The notes: generated by a model from the sequence alone, not told the origin. Shown: positions 32,000 to 40,090, counted from the stretch's first letter. The stretch: DNA of 45,763 nt from JAPLKX01 sp035530195 (GCA_035530195.1 DATKVG010000194.1:1-45763); one strand, 5' to 3'. A program made the numbers and translations.

Positions 32000-32090
32000 G
32001 CCTATTTAACCCTCCTTTTTTTATCGGGGAGGCCCCTTCTTTCGAAGACCTCCGCGTGTTCAAGTTGAAACCAACTCCGTTGCCCACTGC

Positions 32091-32612
32091 TTACAAGAAC
32101 GACCGGACGTCGATGATGTAGCCGTTGACGCTGTCGTCGGCATCGAGGATGCACGTCATCCCGGGCCGCAGGTAGAGGCGCGCGAGCGGAATGCAATCGG
32201 CATCGGGGTTAGGCGGCGACGGTGATGCGCTTTCGGCGCCGGTTTTTACGGCGGTGCTCCATGTATCCAAGCGCGCCTGGACCAGGTCAATCCGTGGATT
32301 GACGCTTGGCGGGGCGATCGCCGGCGAGTCCTCTGCGGCCTGGAGTTTGTACGGGTTCTTGGATATGAACCCGTAGCCCGGGTTGACCTGCACGATCATT
32401 CCGGGCGGCGATTTCGCCGTCACCTGCAAATCGAGCGTGGCGGCGCCGCGCAAGACGCCGTCGCCGCCGCCCCACGCGAGATTGAGCAGGAAATACGCGA
32501 TCTCGAGCGCGCCTTCGATCCGGTCGTCCCAGAGGTTGAGTTTGAACGATGCGACCGGCCGTTCCTGAAAGGCCCATGTCGTTTTTGTGTAACTGTTGCC
32601 CTTGATAGCCAT
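32091..32612 (-). CDS. phage tail/baseplate-type protein
   Basis: 173 residues. Seen: ATLDLQVTAKSPPGMIVQVNPGYGFISKNPYKLQAAEDSPAI then PSVNPRIDLVQARLDTWS, with a C-terminal IPLARLYLRPGMTCILDADD...IDVRSF. This layout, a beta N-terminus, the PRIDLVQ core and the LARLYLRPG end, is common in proteins placed after tail-hub genes, where they form the tail tip or fibre base. The start at 32612 has AAGGA upstream; the frame is open to 32645 but that part lies in the hairpin. A perfect 16-bp hairpin separates it from the hub gene. Confidence 0.75.
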   Translation of the reverse strand: MAIKGNSYTKTTWAFQERPVASFKLNLWDDRIEGALEIAYFLLNLAWGGGDGVLRGAATLDLQVTAKSPPGMIVQVNPGYGFISKNPYKLQAAEDSPAIAPPSVNPRIDLVQARLDTWSTAVKTGAESASPSPPNPDADCIPLARLYLRPGMTCILDADDSVNGYIIDVRSFL

Positions 32613-32625
32613 AAGCGTGTCCTTA

Positions 32626-32659
32626 CCTAACTTCCGCAGTTCCAACTGCGGAAGTTAGG
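32626..32659. terminator. perfect 16-bp hairpin between hub and tail genes
   Basis: 32626-32641 pairs exactly with 32644-32659 around a CC spacer. It begins one nt after the hub stop on the minus strand and ends 13 nt before the next start. No T-run. It may attenuate transcription or protect the upstream message end; it may also be a member of the dispersed hairpins. Confidence 0.65.
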
Positions 32660-32660
32660 C

Positions 32661-34397
32661 CTATTCGAGGTGATATCCCATATCCAACCCGACCGCGGCC
32701 TCATCGAGGCGGAACTGGTAGAGGCTTTTTGCGGGTTCCTGCGCACGTATCATGAAACTGGCAGGGCTGCCCACCGACCGCAGGGGTGAGGTGAGCCGCG
32801 CCGTCGTAGTGATTTGGCGGCCGCTGAACCGGTGCGTCACCTGCTGCACCCGGCCGGTCAGCTTGCCCGTAAACCGCCCGCCCCACTCGCCGTCGACTTC
32901 GCGCTCGAGCCGGCGCAGCGCGCCATCGCGCACCTCGACAATATCGCCGACGGCAATGCGCGATTCGCCGCAATAAAAACGGACAAACCCTGTGGGCTGC
33001 GGATAGGCGACGTCATCGAGCAGGCCTTCAGCCAATTTGTCGGCATCTTCTTCGAACCGGATCGAGTAGTAGGGGAGCGTTGCGGGCTGAAATCCGAACT
33101 CTTCGATGCTTCCCTGGCGGTAGTAGGTTTTTTGGATGCCGGCGTGAACGGGGTTGCCTTCGAAATAAAAAGCGTTGATCAATTCGCGCGATTCCGAGCC
33201 CAGCGCCACCCAGGTGTTAATTGGATCAAAACAAACCACGGCATCGGGCCGCTGTGGAGAGCGAAACGTGACGGCCATTTCGGGGCTGAGCGACCAGATG
33301 CAGCCGCCTAGATAGGCCAGGGCCGTCAGGATTTCGAGCGCGCCGCCGCTGATATCGAGCGAGGTCAGCGTAGAAGCGATTGACTCGACAGAATCCTGGT
33401 GCGCGCCGGCGTATGAGAAGAAATCTTTCAGTTCAAGTTCGGGCACAAGATACTCGCCGTCTTGCCAGAGGTATACGTCGGCGTGACCCAGCTCGACCTG
33501 CGCGGCGTTGAAGCACCGGCCGCCGCCGTAGACCAGCCCCAGGTAGCGGCCGTAGATGTCGACGCGATCGTCGAACTCTCCGGCGGCATTGCGATGTGGG
33601 TTGAGCTCGATGTAGTCGATTCCATGCTCGTCCAAGAGGTCCTGCAGTTGCTGTTTTGCGGCTTCGGCTTTGAGTTTGTACCCGCTGGCCGCATAAGTTT
33701 CGTCGGTCCATCCGGCGACTTCAGGGTGCCGGTTGATCGCGTGGGAGTTGCGGCTCATCTCTTCGCAGTCGATGAGCATCATTCTGAGGTCCGGCCAGGC
33801 GACGCCGTCAACAACCAGCCCGGCGATGGTATCGCCGTCCTTGGCATAGGCGGCGGAGGCGTCTATCCGGTCGGCGCCGACCCACTGCCCTTCACTGATG
33901 CCGCCTACCTCGAGTTCGTTCTCCGGCAGTCGGCGCGCCTGAAACTTCTGGTACTCGCGCTGCGCGCCGTCGGGATACGCAGCGTGCTCGACGAGGTAAT
34001 GTATGGGGTCGACGGCCGTGTTGATAACGCCCTTGACGATCGCGCTGACGGTTTGATTTGTGTAGCAGCGCGACACATGGGCGTTGCCCTCGCGCGCCGG
34101 CCGCTCGGCTTCGATTTCGATCACCTCGTGGAACGGCACGTACCGGTCGAGGATGAGCTTTCGCGTGTCGCTCCACTGCGGAGAGATGCGCGTGATCCGG
34201 CCCTGGCAAAACAGCGCACCGTCCACGTACACGCGCACGAGGTAACCGTGGCCGATGTCGGCGACGGGTCCGGGCAGAATGCCGCGGATGGTGTCGGGGG
34301 CGTTGGGTGTGGAGCGGGTGGCTTCGAACAGCGGCACGTTGTCGAACGAAGCGAGCCGGCGGCCCCACGAGTCGATAATGTCGATTGTGTACGTCAT
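32661..34397 (-). CDS. phage tail hub-like protein with inserted staphylococcal-nuclease-like domain
   Basis: 578 residues. N-terminal ~1-170 (TYTIDIIDSWGRRLASFDNVPLFEATRSTPNAPDTIRG...GYLVRVYVDG) and C-terminal ~325-578 (SLTSLDISGG... GDIVEVRDG...GKLTGRVQQVTHRF) look like tail-hub/baseplate modules. Between them, ~180-315 matches thermonuclease: D187-G-D189-T, R205 and D210 and E213 with the same spacing as R35-D40-E43 of staphylococcal nuclease, and Y-G-R284-Y-L-G-L-V-Y like the R87 strand. All five key positions are present. The nuclease would need Ca2+ and cut DNA or RNA leaving 3'-phosphates. The ATG 34397 overlaps the stop of the previous tail gene (TGATG); three GTG codons just upstream are possible but less likely starts. 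Confidence 0.85.
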   Translation of the reverse strand: MTYTIDIIDSWGRRLASFDNVPLFEATRSTPNAPDTIRGILPGPVADIGHGYLVRVYVDGALFCQGRITRISPQWSDTRKLILDRYVPFHEVIEIEAERPAREGNAHVSRCYTNQTVSAIVKGVINTAVDPIHYLVEHAAYPDGAQREYQKFQARRLPENELEVGGISEGQWVGADRIDASAAYAKDGDTIAGLVVDGVAWPDLRMMLIDCEEMSRNSHAINRHPEVAGWTDETYAASGYKLKAEAAKQQLQDLLDEHGIDYIELNPHRNAAGEFDDRVDIYGRYLGLVYGGGRCFNAAQVELGHADVYLWQDGEYLVPELELKDFFSYAGAHQDSVESIASTLTSLDISGGALEILTALAYLGGCIWSLSPEMAVTFRSPQRPDAVVCFDPINTWVALGSESRELINAFYFEGNPVHAGIQKTYYRQGSIEEFGFQPATLPYYSIRFEEDADKLAEGLLDDVAYPQPTGFVRFYCGESRIAVGDIVEVRDGALRRLEREVDGEWGGRFTGKLTGRVQQVTHRFSGRQITTTARLTSPLRSVGSPASFMIRAQEPAKSLYQFRLDEAAVGLDMGYHLE

Positions 34398-35083
34398 CAC
34401 CACCACCTGTCGCGGAGCGAGATGGTTACGTCGGCGTGATGCGAACTGTCGGGGCTGTCCGCCCAGCTAAGGGTTGTGCCGGGGGGTGATATGCGTGGGA
34501 ACAAGCCGGACGTGTATGCGGTCACATCTTGCCCCTCGAGGGTAGCGCGGCCCTCGCCGCAGTCAAGCACCAGGGTTTCTCCGTCCTGCACGGCGCCGGA
34601 GAACAGGATCGAGCGGGTCCCGTCGCTGAACGATGGATTAGCGACGGTGCCGGAAGCCACCACGGTCAGGATTGGCAGTGCACAGGCGTTGCCTTCGGTT
34701 GTGAGGGCGAGTTCGGCTTCCTGAGTGGTTATCGCCCACTCGATTGTCTGCGCGTCGATCGATTCTTCGAACGGCGATTTCGCTTCAACGACCAGCACAA
34801 ATGATCCGACGCGCGTGGATGGCGAGACGTCGCGCGAGAACTGGACACGCCGCACCCACAGCCGCCGTCCCGACCGCAGCGAGAGGGCGGCGCTGTACTC
34901 TTCTGCCGATGCCGCCTGGAGGATGGCGTCCAGTTTCGCCTCGACGCCCGCAACGGTTTGCTCGCCGGCGATGACGCCGGAAATCTCGATGCGGCGGCCG
35001 TCGCGCCCGCCGACTTCTTCGTGCTTCTCGCGGGCGGATGTATGCAGCGCGTCAAACGTTACAGTCGAGAGAACGATGGCCAT
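34397..35083 (-). CDS. phage tail protein (distal-tail type)
   Basis: 228 residues. MAIVLSTVTFDALHTSAREKHEEVGGRDGRRIEISGVIAGE at the N-terminus resembles distal-tail/structural proteins, with FVLVVEAKSPFEESIDAQT in the middle and a C-terminal jelly-roll-like part (LVLDCGEGRATLEGQDVTAYTSGLFPRISPPGTTLSW) as in Dit-like proteins that join tail and hub. Placement directly before the hub gene supports this. The start at 35083 is chosen for its GGGGGAG site; the frame is open to 35140. It overlaps the next gene by three nt. Confidence 0.75.
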   Translation of the reverse strand: MAIVLSTVTFDALHTSAREKHEEVGGRDGRRIEISGVIAGEQTVAGVEAKLDAILQAASAEEYSAALSLRSGRRLWVRRVQFSRDVSPSTRVGSFVLVVEAKSPFEESIDAQTIEWAITTQEAELALTTEGNACALPILTVVASGTVANPSFSDGTRSILFSGAVQDGETLVLDCGEGRATLEGQDVTAYTSGLFPRISPPGTTLSWADSPDSSHHADVTISLRDRWW

Positions 35084-35084
35084 G

Positions 35085-35501
35085 TTATGGCTCCCCCAAG
35101 ACAGGCACGGTGTCGGTAGTGTCCGCGGGCGCAATGGCAAGCCTCGGCTTCAAGAACGGCTCGAGCACGTACCAGGCCTTCTCTTCGGTCAGCGCAGCCG
35201 TTTCGATCAGCGCGTCAAACCGGCGCCCCGCATCGAGGCGCTGGCCGCCGATGGTGAGTTGGCGCTGGTCCGCGGCGTCTTTTCCGGCCAGTGCGCGGAA
35301 CACGTGCGCCCCGGCCAGCAGCGTCTCCCCGACGGCGAGCGCACTCTGAGGCGGCTCGATGTTGAACAGCGGGTCCAGGCGCAGGAGGATTTCGTCGTGT
35401 GCCGCGGCGATGCAGACCTCGACAAGTGCCGGCGGGACTTGCGTCTCGTCGTTTAGCTGGAACCGGAGCCGCACATCTTCTTCCGTAGCGAAATTGGCCA
35501 T
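35085..35501 (-). CDS. phage head-tail connector-type protein
   Basis: 138 residues, mostly helical: FATEEDVRLRFQLNDETQVPPALVEVCIAAAHDEILLRL, then AVGETLLAGAHVFRALAGKDAAD and a tail LTEEKAWYVLEPFLKP. The start FATEEDV, the helical pattern and the position just after the capsid gene fit gp6/gp15-like head completion proteins that sit under the portal. AAAGGA precedes the ATG. The family is not certain. Confidence 0.7.
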   Translation of the reverse strand: MANFATEEDVRLRFQLNDETQVPPALVEVCIAAAHDEILLRLDPLFNIEPPQSALAVGETLLAGAHVFRALAGKDAADQRQLTIGGQRLDAGRRFDALIETAALTEEKAWYVLEPFLKPRLAIAPADTTDTVPVLGEP

Positions 35502-35570
35502 AAGTAAGTCCTTTCCGTTGGGGCGGCGCGAGGCTGGCCTCGCGCCGCCCGTTATGGGCGCACCGGACGA

Positions 35571-36617
35571 TTACGTCCAGTCGCTCGCCACTACGACGCG
35601 CGCTTTCGGATAGACGATTCCGAAATTGGTCACGACCGTCAGATAGGTCCGGTCCCATTGCTGGTTAATGAGCTTGTCGCTCTCGACCAGCAAGTCCTGT
35701 TCTGTGAGTTTCTGCACGGCGTACCCGGCATCGAGAATCGTGAGTTTATCCGCGGGCTGATCTTCCAGAGGCACGAGCCGCATTCCGAGCGGCGTGGGAA
35801 ATTCGCCCGTCTTGACGAAATTGAACAGTACGGCATCCTTGAACTCGTCCATGTCAAGAATGGCCTTGCACAGTTCGGAATTCGCCAGCATGTGGGTCGG
35901 GGTGAAGTAGTGTTCGAGGGTCAGTTTCAAGAACCCATTGACGATATCGGCGTAGGTCCACGTCTCGGCGGTTTCGGTGTTGACGGTTACGGCTTCGGTG
36001 CCGCTCGATCCGTCGCCGGAGATTAGAACCGTGGCGAGACGGGCGTCCAGGCACCGGCCCAGCCGCTCGCCAATCCGCTGCAAGTGAACCCGCAGCATGT
36101 CCACCGACATCCGGCGTACCGCTTCGTACGACGCGATCACGCCACGACCGACTTTCGACAACCGGACGATCCGGTCCCCGTATGTCAGTTCGGATTCGGG
36201 GATCGCCGCGCCTTCGGCAACCGCGCGCATCTCCGACTCCGCCTCGCTCTCGACCACGTAGGGCATGTCATACGCGGTCCCGTCGATCTTCTCGTCGCCG
36301 ACGATCAGCGAGCGGTACACGGGCTTGCGCTTCATCCCGGAGATGACGGCCTCGCGGACGATGTCCGGGAACAGCCACTTGGCGTTGGGGTCAGACTGAA
36401 AAAACCGGTCAACGGTGATTTTGGCCAGGTCCACGCCGAATTCCTGGGCGCAGTAGTCTTGCGCGTTGGTGCCCAGGGCGCGGAAAAACTGGCTGTGGGT
36501 CAGGCCGAGTTGCCCCAGCGCCTCGTACAGATCGCGGCCGCGGACGGCCGACAGCCGGTCGGGGTCCTGGCTGAGGAACGTCAGGCGCTCCTTGACAATA
36601 CCTTCCTGGTATCCCAT
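35571..36617 (-). CDS. phage major capsid protein (HK97-fold type)
   Basis: 348 residues. Seen: a charged N-terminus (~1-90), then FPDIVREAVISGMKRKPVYRSLIVGDEKIDGTAYDMPYV (N-arm and E-loop-like), AAIPESELTYGDRIVRLSKVGRGVIASYEAVRRMSVDMLRVHLQRIGERLGRCLDARLATVL (spine helix-like), HMLANSELCKAIL, PLGMRLVPLED and the C-terminal NQQWDRTYLTVVTNFGIVYPKARVVV. This order is typical of HK97-like capsids in planctomycete-type prophages. The portal and protease genes upstream and decoration gene next to it support the call. AGGAGG precedes the ATG. Confidence 0.85.
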   Translation of the reverse strand: MGYQEGIVKERLTFLSQDPDRLSAVRGRDLYEALGQLGLTHSQFFRALGTNAQDYCAQEFGVDLAKITVDRFFQSDPNAKWLFPDIVREAVISGMKRKPVYRSLIVGDEKIDGTAYDMPYVVESEAESEMRAVAEGAAIPESELTYGDRIVRLSKVGRGVIASYEAVRRMSVDMLRVHLQRIGERLGRCLDARLATVLISGDGSSGTEAVTVNTETAETWTYADIVNGFLKLTLEHYFTPTHMLANSELCKAILDMDEFKDAVLFNFVKTGEFPTPLGMRLVPLEDQPADKLTILDAGYAVQKLTEQDLLVESDKLINQQWDRTYLTVVTNFGIVYPKARVVVASDWT

Positions 36618-36632
36618 GTGTTTGTGGTCCTC

Positions 36633-37013
36633 CTATAGCAGAATGTGAACCAGGCTCAGGGCCGTGTCCACTTTCACGTTGATGCCCTTGCCGTTGCCGG
36701 ACGCGGGCGCCTTCACCGAACCATCGGTGGCCGACGCCACCACACCGGACACGCCGTCAACCGTCGGCGCCGTGTCCGTATAGGGGAAGATGCAAATGCC
36801 GCGGACTTTCACGGGGATGGCCGTGTCGAGTGTGCTGGCAGCGGCCAGCGCCTGGCCAAACACGGGATCTTCCGCGTCAGTTGCGTTTGTGATGGTGTAT
36901 GGGCCGGTCAATTTCACGGCGTCGCCCTTGGCGATGCCGACCGTACCCGACGACGGGGTCTTGCACGTGATCACCAACTCCGTTACAACACCCCCCACGT
37001 CTCCAAAAGCCAT
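36633..37013 (-). CDS. capsid decoration/head-fibre-like protein
   Basis: 126 residues, all beta in appearance: ELVITCKTPSSGTVGIAKGDAVKLTGPYTITNATDAEDPVFGQALAAA, then PVKVRGICIFPYTD and a Gly/Ala-rich C-terminus. The KGDAVKLTG...FGQALAAASTLDTAIPVKVRG pattern is that of small proteins upstream of capsid genes that coat or stabilise the head. AAGGAGG precedes the ATG; 15 nt to the capsid gene. Confidence 0.78.
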   Translation of the reverse strand: MAFGDVGGVVTELVITCKTPSSGTVGIAKGDAVKLTGPYTITNATDAEDPVFGQALAAASTLDTAIPVKVRGICIFPYTDTAPTVDGVSGVVASATDGSVKAPASGNGKGINVKVDTALSLVHILL

Positions 37014-37069
37014 GTTGTTTCCTCCTTAAGCCGGCCACGTCATGGCGTCGGCCGGCGGTTGTTTGTTTG

Positions 37070-37762
37070 TTACTCCCGCGCGATCGACAGGGCCGCGTCC
37101 GTGCGAGCAGGTTCTTCCTGCAGGCGTTCCGGCCGCGACACCGGCGACGGCGGGTACTTCTGGTCAAACCTCACTTCATACGCGCGAAGCTGCGCATGAA
37201 TCTCGTCCAGCGACAGCCCCGCCAACAGCGCCCGCCAACTCGAGGCGTCAAACGCGTTGCCGTCGAGTTCACGGCCCAGGCCGCACAATCGTTCCACTGC
37301 GCGCCGCCGCGCCGCCAACCCGTCGCGGACAAGTTGCGGGCTGTCAAACGGCTGCACGTTGTTCTCGCGGAGCGTGGTCACGAGGTCGCGGGCCACCGAC
37401 GCCGGTAAGCCCGGGACACGTTCCGCAATCAGTTGCTTGATACCGCCATGCCCTTTGAGCAGCAGGTTTCGCGTGTCGCCGCCGGGCCGGTTTTGCAACA
37501 TGTAGACGCCCGCATCCACGCATTCGGCGTCGGTGTCGCAATCCAGCCAGCGCAACGCATGGGGCGCCTTCTCCGTAGCCCACGGCCGGCCCTCCAACGA
37601 CAGGCCGTCAATACGCCAGCCCATCAGGTAACCGTCCATCTCGAGGCGGAGGTCGAGGTGCGGGCCGTCGTGGTCGTGGTGTTTGTGCAAGATGAACCGG
37701 CCATCGATGTGATCCAGCGAATCGATGTTCGGCGTTTCTTCCAGTTTTAATCTCCAGTACAT
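37070..37762 (-). CDS. LigD-type 3'-phosphoesterase (PE) domain-like protein in phage-derived operon
   Basis: 230 residues. The N-terminal ~20-75 matches the PE module of bacterial DNA ligase D: FILHKH (H28), then H35-L-D37-L-R39-LE like the H-x-D-x-R of PE, DGYLMGWRIDG in place of DGVLKSWAVPKG, and KAPH68 like the third histidine. The usual Tyr four residues after that His is Trp72. LigD PE removes 3'-phosphates and 3'-ribonucleotides at DNA ends. The C-terminal ~90-230 is helical and unlike the rest of LigD, with QNRPGGDTRNLLLKGHGGI and an Arg/Leu-rich helix. No polymerase or ligase part is present. GGAGGAATGAC precedes the ATG. It lies between a holin-like gene and the decoration gene, all leftward. 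Confidence 0.8.
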   Translation of the reverse strand: MYWRLKLEETPNIDSLDHIDGRFILHKHHDHDGPHLDLRLEMDGYLMGWRIDGLSLEGRPWATEKAPHALRWLDCDTDAECVDAGVYMLQNRPGGDTRNLLLKGHGGIKQLIAERVPGLPASVARDLVTTLRENNVQPFDSPQLVRDGLAARRRAVERLCGLGRELDGNAFDASSWRALLAGLSLDEIHAQLRAYEVRFDQKYPPSPVSRPERLQEEPARTDAALSIARE

Positions 37763-37801
37763 GTCATTCCTCCGTAGACGCCCCTCGACGACGAGGGGTA
37801 G

Positions 37802-37996
37802 TCAACTTTTGAAAAGCTGTTGCGCCAGCATCATGATCATTCCGGCGAGGTTGCCGATGAGCAGCATGACTCCGCGCGCCAGGGTCGCCTCCAACCGCCG
37901 CACGCGCTCCTTGAGTTCGCCAAGGTCCTCGCGCAGATTTTGAAACTGCAGCGTGTACGCCAGTTCGTAGCGGCATTTCCCGGGTTCCTCGTTCAT
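37802..37996 (-). CDS. XhlA/holin-like small membrane protein
   Basis: 64 residues: a charged helical stretch QNLREDLGELKERVRRLEATLARG (coiled-coil-like) then one transmembrane helix MLLIGNLAGMIMMLAQQLF. This is the layout of XhlA-type proteins that help phage or PBSX-like lysis. The start at 37996 has AGGAGG upstream; the longer frame to 38248 runs into the fibre gene. Confidence 0.7.
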   Translation of the reverse strand: MNEEPGKCRYELAYTLQFQNLREDLGELKERVRRLEATLARGVMLLIGNLAGMIMMLAQQLFKS

Positions 37997-38021
37997 GACG
38001 CCTCCTGTTGCGCACGTGGCG

Positions 38022-39242
38022 CTAGTTATTTGAGCGGGAGATTTGGATCCAGAGCGTTCCGTCATAGAAAAGTTCCAGCGTGTCCGGCGAACAGCCCATC
38101 CAGCTTCCCGCCAACCTGAAATTACCCGAGTCCTGGATGATGCAGTCGCAGTCGCCGCCGATAATGAGAATGCGTTGCCCCGCCACACCGTCCGACAAGT
38201 TGATGATGTTGTTGCCCGTCGTCCATGTGTTGGGAATCTTGAAGACATTACCGGACGCCACGCTGGGCGAGGGCGTGTCTGCCGGCCAGGTGGTTATGGT
38301 GGTGTCGGTCATCACGCCTGCTACGGTCAGTTCGTTGAACCGGGCCGTCGACGGTGCGGAAGCCCCAATGGGCGTGTTGTTGATTGACCCGGACCAAACT
38401 GTGATGGCGTCGCTTACTTGTGCGTCTGTTAAGCCGCTGCCGACCTTGTTTGACGGAAGCAGCCCCGCCACTTCAGACGTAGCGAGGTCCACGGCGTCGG
38501 TCGTAGAATCGGCGGCTTTGAATTTGGCTGCGGTGAGCCAGGCTCCGGCGGTGTCGCTCGTCGGAAGGTTATTGCAGATCCTCAACCCGGTCCCGTCGTT
38601 GGCCGCAAACACGTAGCTGGGGGTTCCGTTGCACGAATAGAGGGTGATATAGCCTGGTGCGGAGCCGGAGTCGTAGTTGTAAACGGTTACGCTCCCCTGG
38701 GCCGGTTCAATGCCCGCGCGCCCGGCCTCGATGTTCCCGCCCCAGACGGCCATGTCATAGCCAATCGAGAGAGTCCCTGAAGCCGCGCTGAACTGAAGAA
38801 CCATGCCCGGGTTGTACGTGCCACCCGACCCGGAAAGCTGGAGCTCGCCAAGCAGGCTGCTGCTTAACTTCCAATAGTCGACGGTGTAGTCGTAGGCATG
38901 GGGCGTATGCAGGTAGATGGCGCCGCTCTCGGTGTCGTCGCTTCCGTAAACGTGCAAGTTGCCGGGCGTGGTATCGTCCTGGCCGGCTTCGAGCAGTTCG
39001 CGTCCGGCCAGTTGAGAATACACCCCGGTTTCAGCGGCCACCTCACCCTCGTCCACGGTCAACCCACTGCACGTGATGACACCGTCTGTGCTGATGTTGC
39101 CGGCCTTGTCAAGGTCTGCGCCGCCATCGGCGGAATCGCCGAGGCCTCCGCCGATTCGAAGCTCTTCAAGGTAACGCGGCGACGCGCTTATGGCCAGTAC
39201 GCACAGCCCGCACGCCGTTATGGCAAGAATACGTGTTTTCAT
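38022..39242 (-). CDS. fibre-like repeat protein with signal-peptide-like N-terminus
   Basis: 406 residues. The N-terminus MKTRILAITACGLCVLAISAS looks like a signal peptide, which is not expected for a normal virion protein. The body is low-complexity beta with many Gly/Ser/Thr (GGLGDSADGGADLDKAGNISTDGVITCSGLTVDEGEV) as in trimeric tail fibres. The C-terminus (IPNTWTTGNNIINLSDGVAGQRILIIGGDCDCIIQDSGNFRLAGSW...DTLELFYDGTLWIQISRS) matches a domain common at the ends of phage tail-spike proteins. GAGGAGG precedes the ATG. It sits between the protease and the small membrane protein. Confidence 0.78.
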   Translation of the reverse strand: MKTRILAITACGLCVLAISASPRYLEELRIGGGLGDSADGGADLDKAGNISTDGVITCSGLTVDEGEVAAETGVYSQLAGRELLEAGQDDTTPGNLHVYGSDDTESGAIYLHTPHAYDYTVDYWKLSSSLLGELQLSGSGGTYNPGMVLQFSAASGTLSIGYDMAVWGGNIEAGRAGIEPAQGSVTVYNYDSGSAPGYITLYSCNGTPSYVFAANDGTGLRICNNLPTSDTAGAWLTAAKFKAADSTTDAVDLATSEVAGLLPSNKVGSGLTDAQVSDAITVWSGSINNTPIGASAPSTARFNELTVAGVMTDTTITTWPADTPSPSVASGNVFKIPNTWTTGNNIINLSDGVAGQRILIIGGDCDCIIQDSGNFRLAGSWMGCSPDTLELFYDGTLWIQISRSNN

Positions 39243-39255
39243 GGAGCGCCCCTCC

Positions 39256-40044
39256 TCACTCGTCTGCCCAGACGGTTTTTGACCACAGTTCTACCGGCCG
39301 GTGGAACGCCTGGCGTCCCGCCTCCAGTGCCGCATCGAGCGGCAGCGGGCAGGATTGTCCGGTGCCGGCGGCCCTGGCTGAAAGCGATTGCGCGTTCGGG
39401 TACCGCGGCACAAATACCGTGCCCTGCGATCCCGTGGGCACCACGGATCCTTCAATCACCTCGAGCACGTCCCGCATGACGTAATGGCAGACGGCATCGC
39501 CGTACGTCCGGCCCGGCAAGTGATCGCACGTCCGCAGGTCTTTCCCGCAGATGCCGCACTCGGGCGTTCTGAACGAGAACCCTATCGAGGTTTCCCGGTA
39601 CACGCCCCCTTCTATGTTCAGGATGAAGCTCGCGTTGTCGGGTGTCCGCAGGACGTATACGTCCGGTCGCACCGACAGCCGTTCCCGCGCCTCGTCGTTG
39701 TGCAGCGCCGAACGGAAAAACGTGCCCCGCGGCAGGGTCCCACGCAAGTCGTGGCGTTCCATGAGCGGCCGGCCGGGCACCATCCGGTTGATCTTTTCGA
39801 GCTCTTCATCCGGAAACCGGCTGAAGTGGCGGTCCATCTGGTTGTGGCAAAGGTCCATCGTGAAGACCACAAATTCGTCCGTGGCTAGCGGCCGCAGCGC
39901 AAACGAATTGACTTGCGCCAGCAGCGTCTCACCGGCGGTTGCCGCCGAATCGGCCGCCGAGGCGGCCGCCAAGGCGGGCGCCGAGGCCGCCCGCATGCCA
40001 ACTACATAGCCGTCACGGCTAAAGACAAACGGTTCCAAATCCAT
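39256..40044 (-). CDS. phage prohead-protease-like protein with Cys/His knuckle
   Basis: 262 residues. Seen: an Ala-rich segment (~18-39), H98 in MERHDLRGTLPRG, then IEGGVYRETSIGFSFRTPE with S153, and DVLEVIEGSVVPTGSQGT near the end. The order His-Ser-acidic is that of HK97-type prohead proteases that trim capsid proteins during assembly. A motif C163-x2-C166, C173-x-H175 (ECGICGKDLRTCDH) may bind zinc. The start at 40044 is set by AAGGAG seven nt upstream; the frame is open to 40089. It follows the portal gene, the normal phage order. Confidence 0.8.
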   Translation of the reverse strand: MDLEPFVFSRDGYVVGMRAASAPALAAASAADSAATAGETLLAQVNSFALRPLATDEFVVFTMDLCHNQMDRHFSRFPDEELEKINRMVPGRPLMERHDLRGTLPRGTFFRSALHNDEARERLSVRPDVYVLRTPDNASFILNIEGGVYRETSIGFSFRTPECGICGKDLRTCDHLPGRTYGDAVCHYVMRDVLEVIEGSVVPTGSQGTVFVPRYPNAQSLSARAAGTGQSCPLPLDAALEAGRQAFHRPVELWSKTVWADE

Positions 40045-40090
40045 TGGGGTTCTCCTTGTTTCCTTGCAACTCAACTCGTTCCGGTTCATG

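Noticed and set aside
33462..34439. A 325-codon plus-strand frame opposite the hub-nuclease gene
   Set aside because: Antisense shadow; the minus strand has conserved catalytic residues and translational coupling.
37070..37762. A complete LigD ligase for end joining
   Set aside because: No nucleotidyltransferase, OB or primase-polymerase modules and only 230 residues; only a PE-like part is present.
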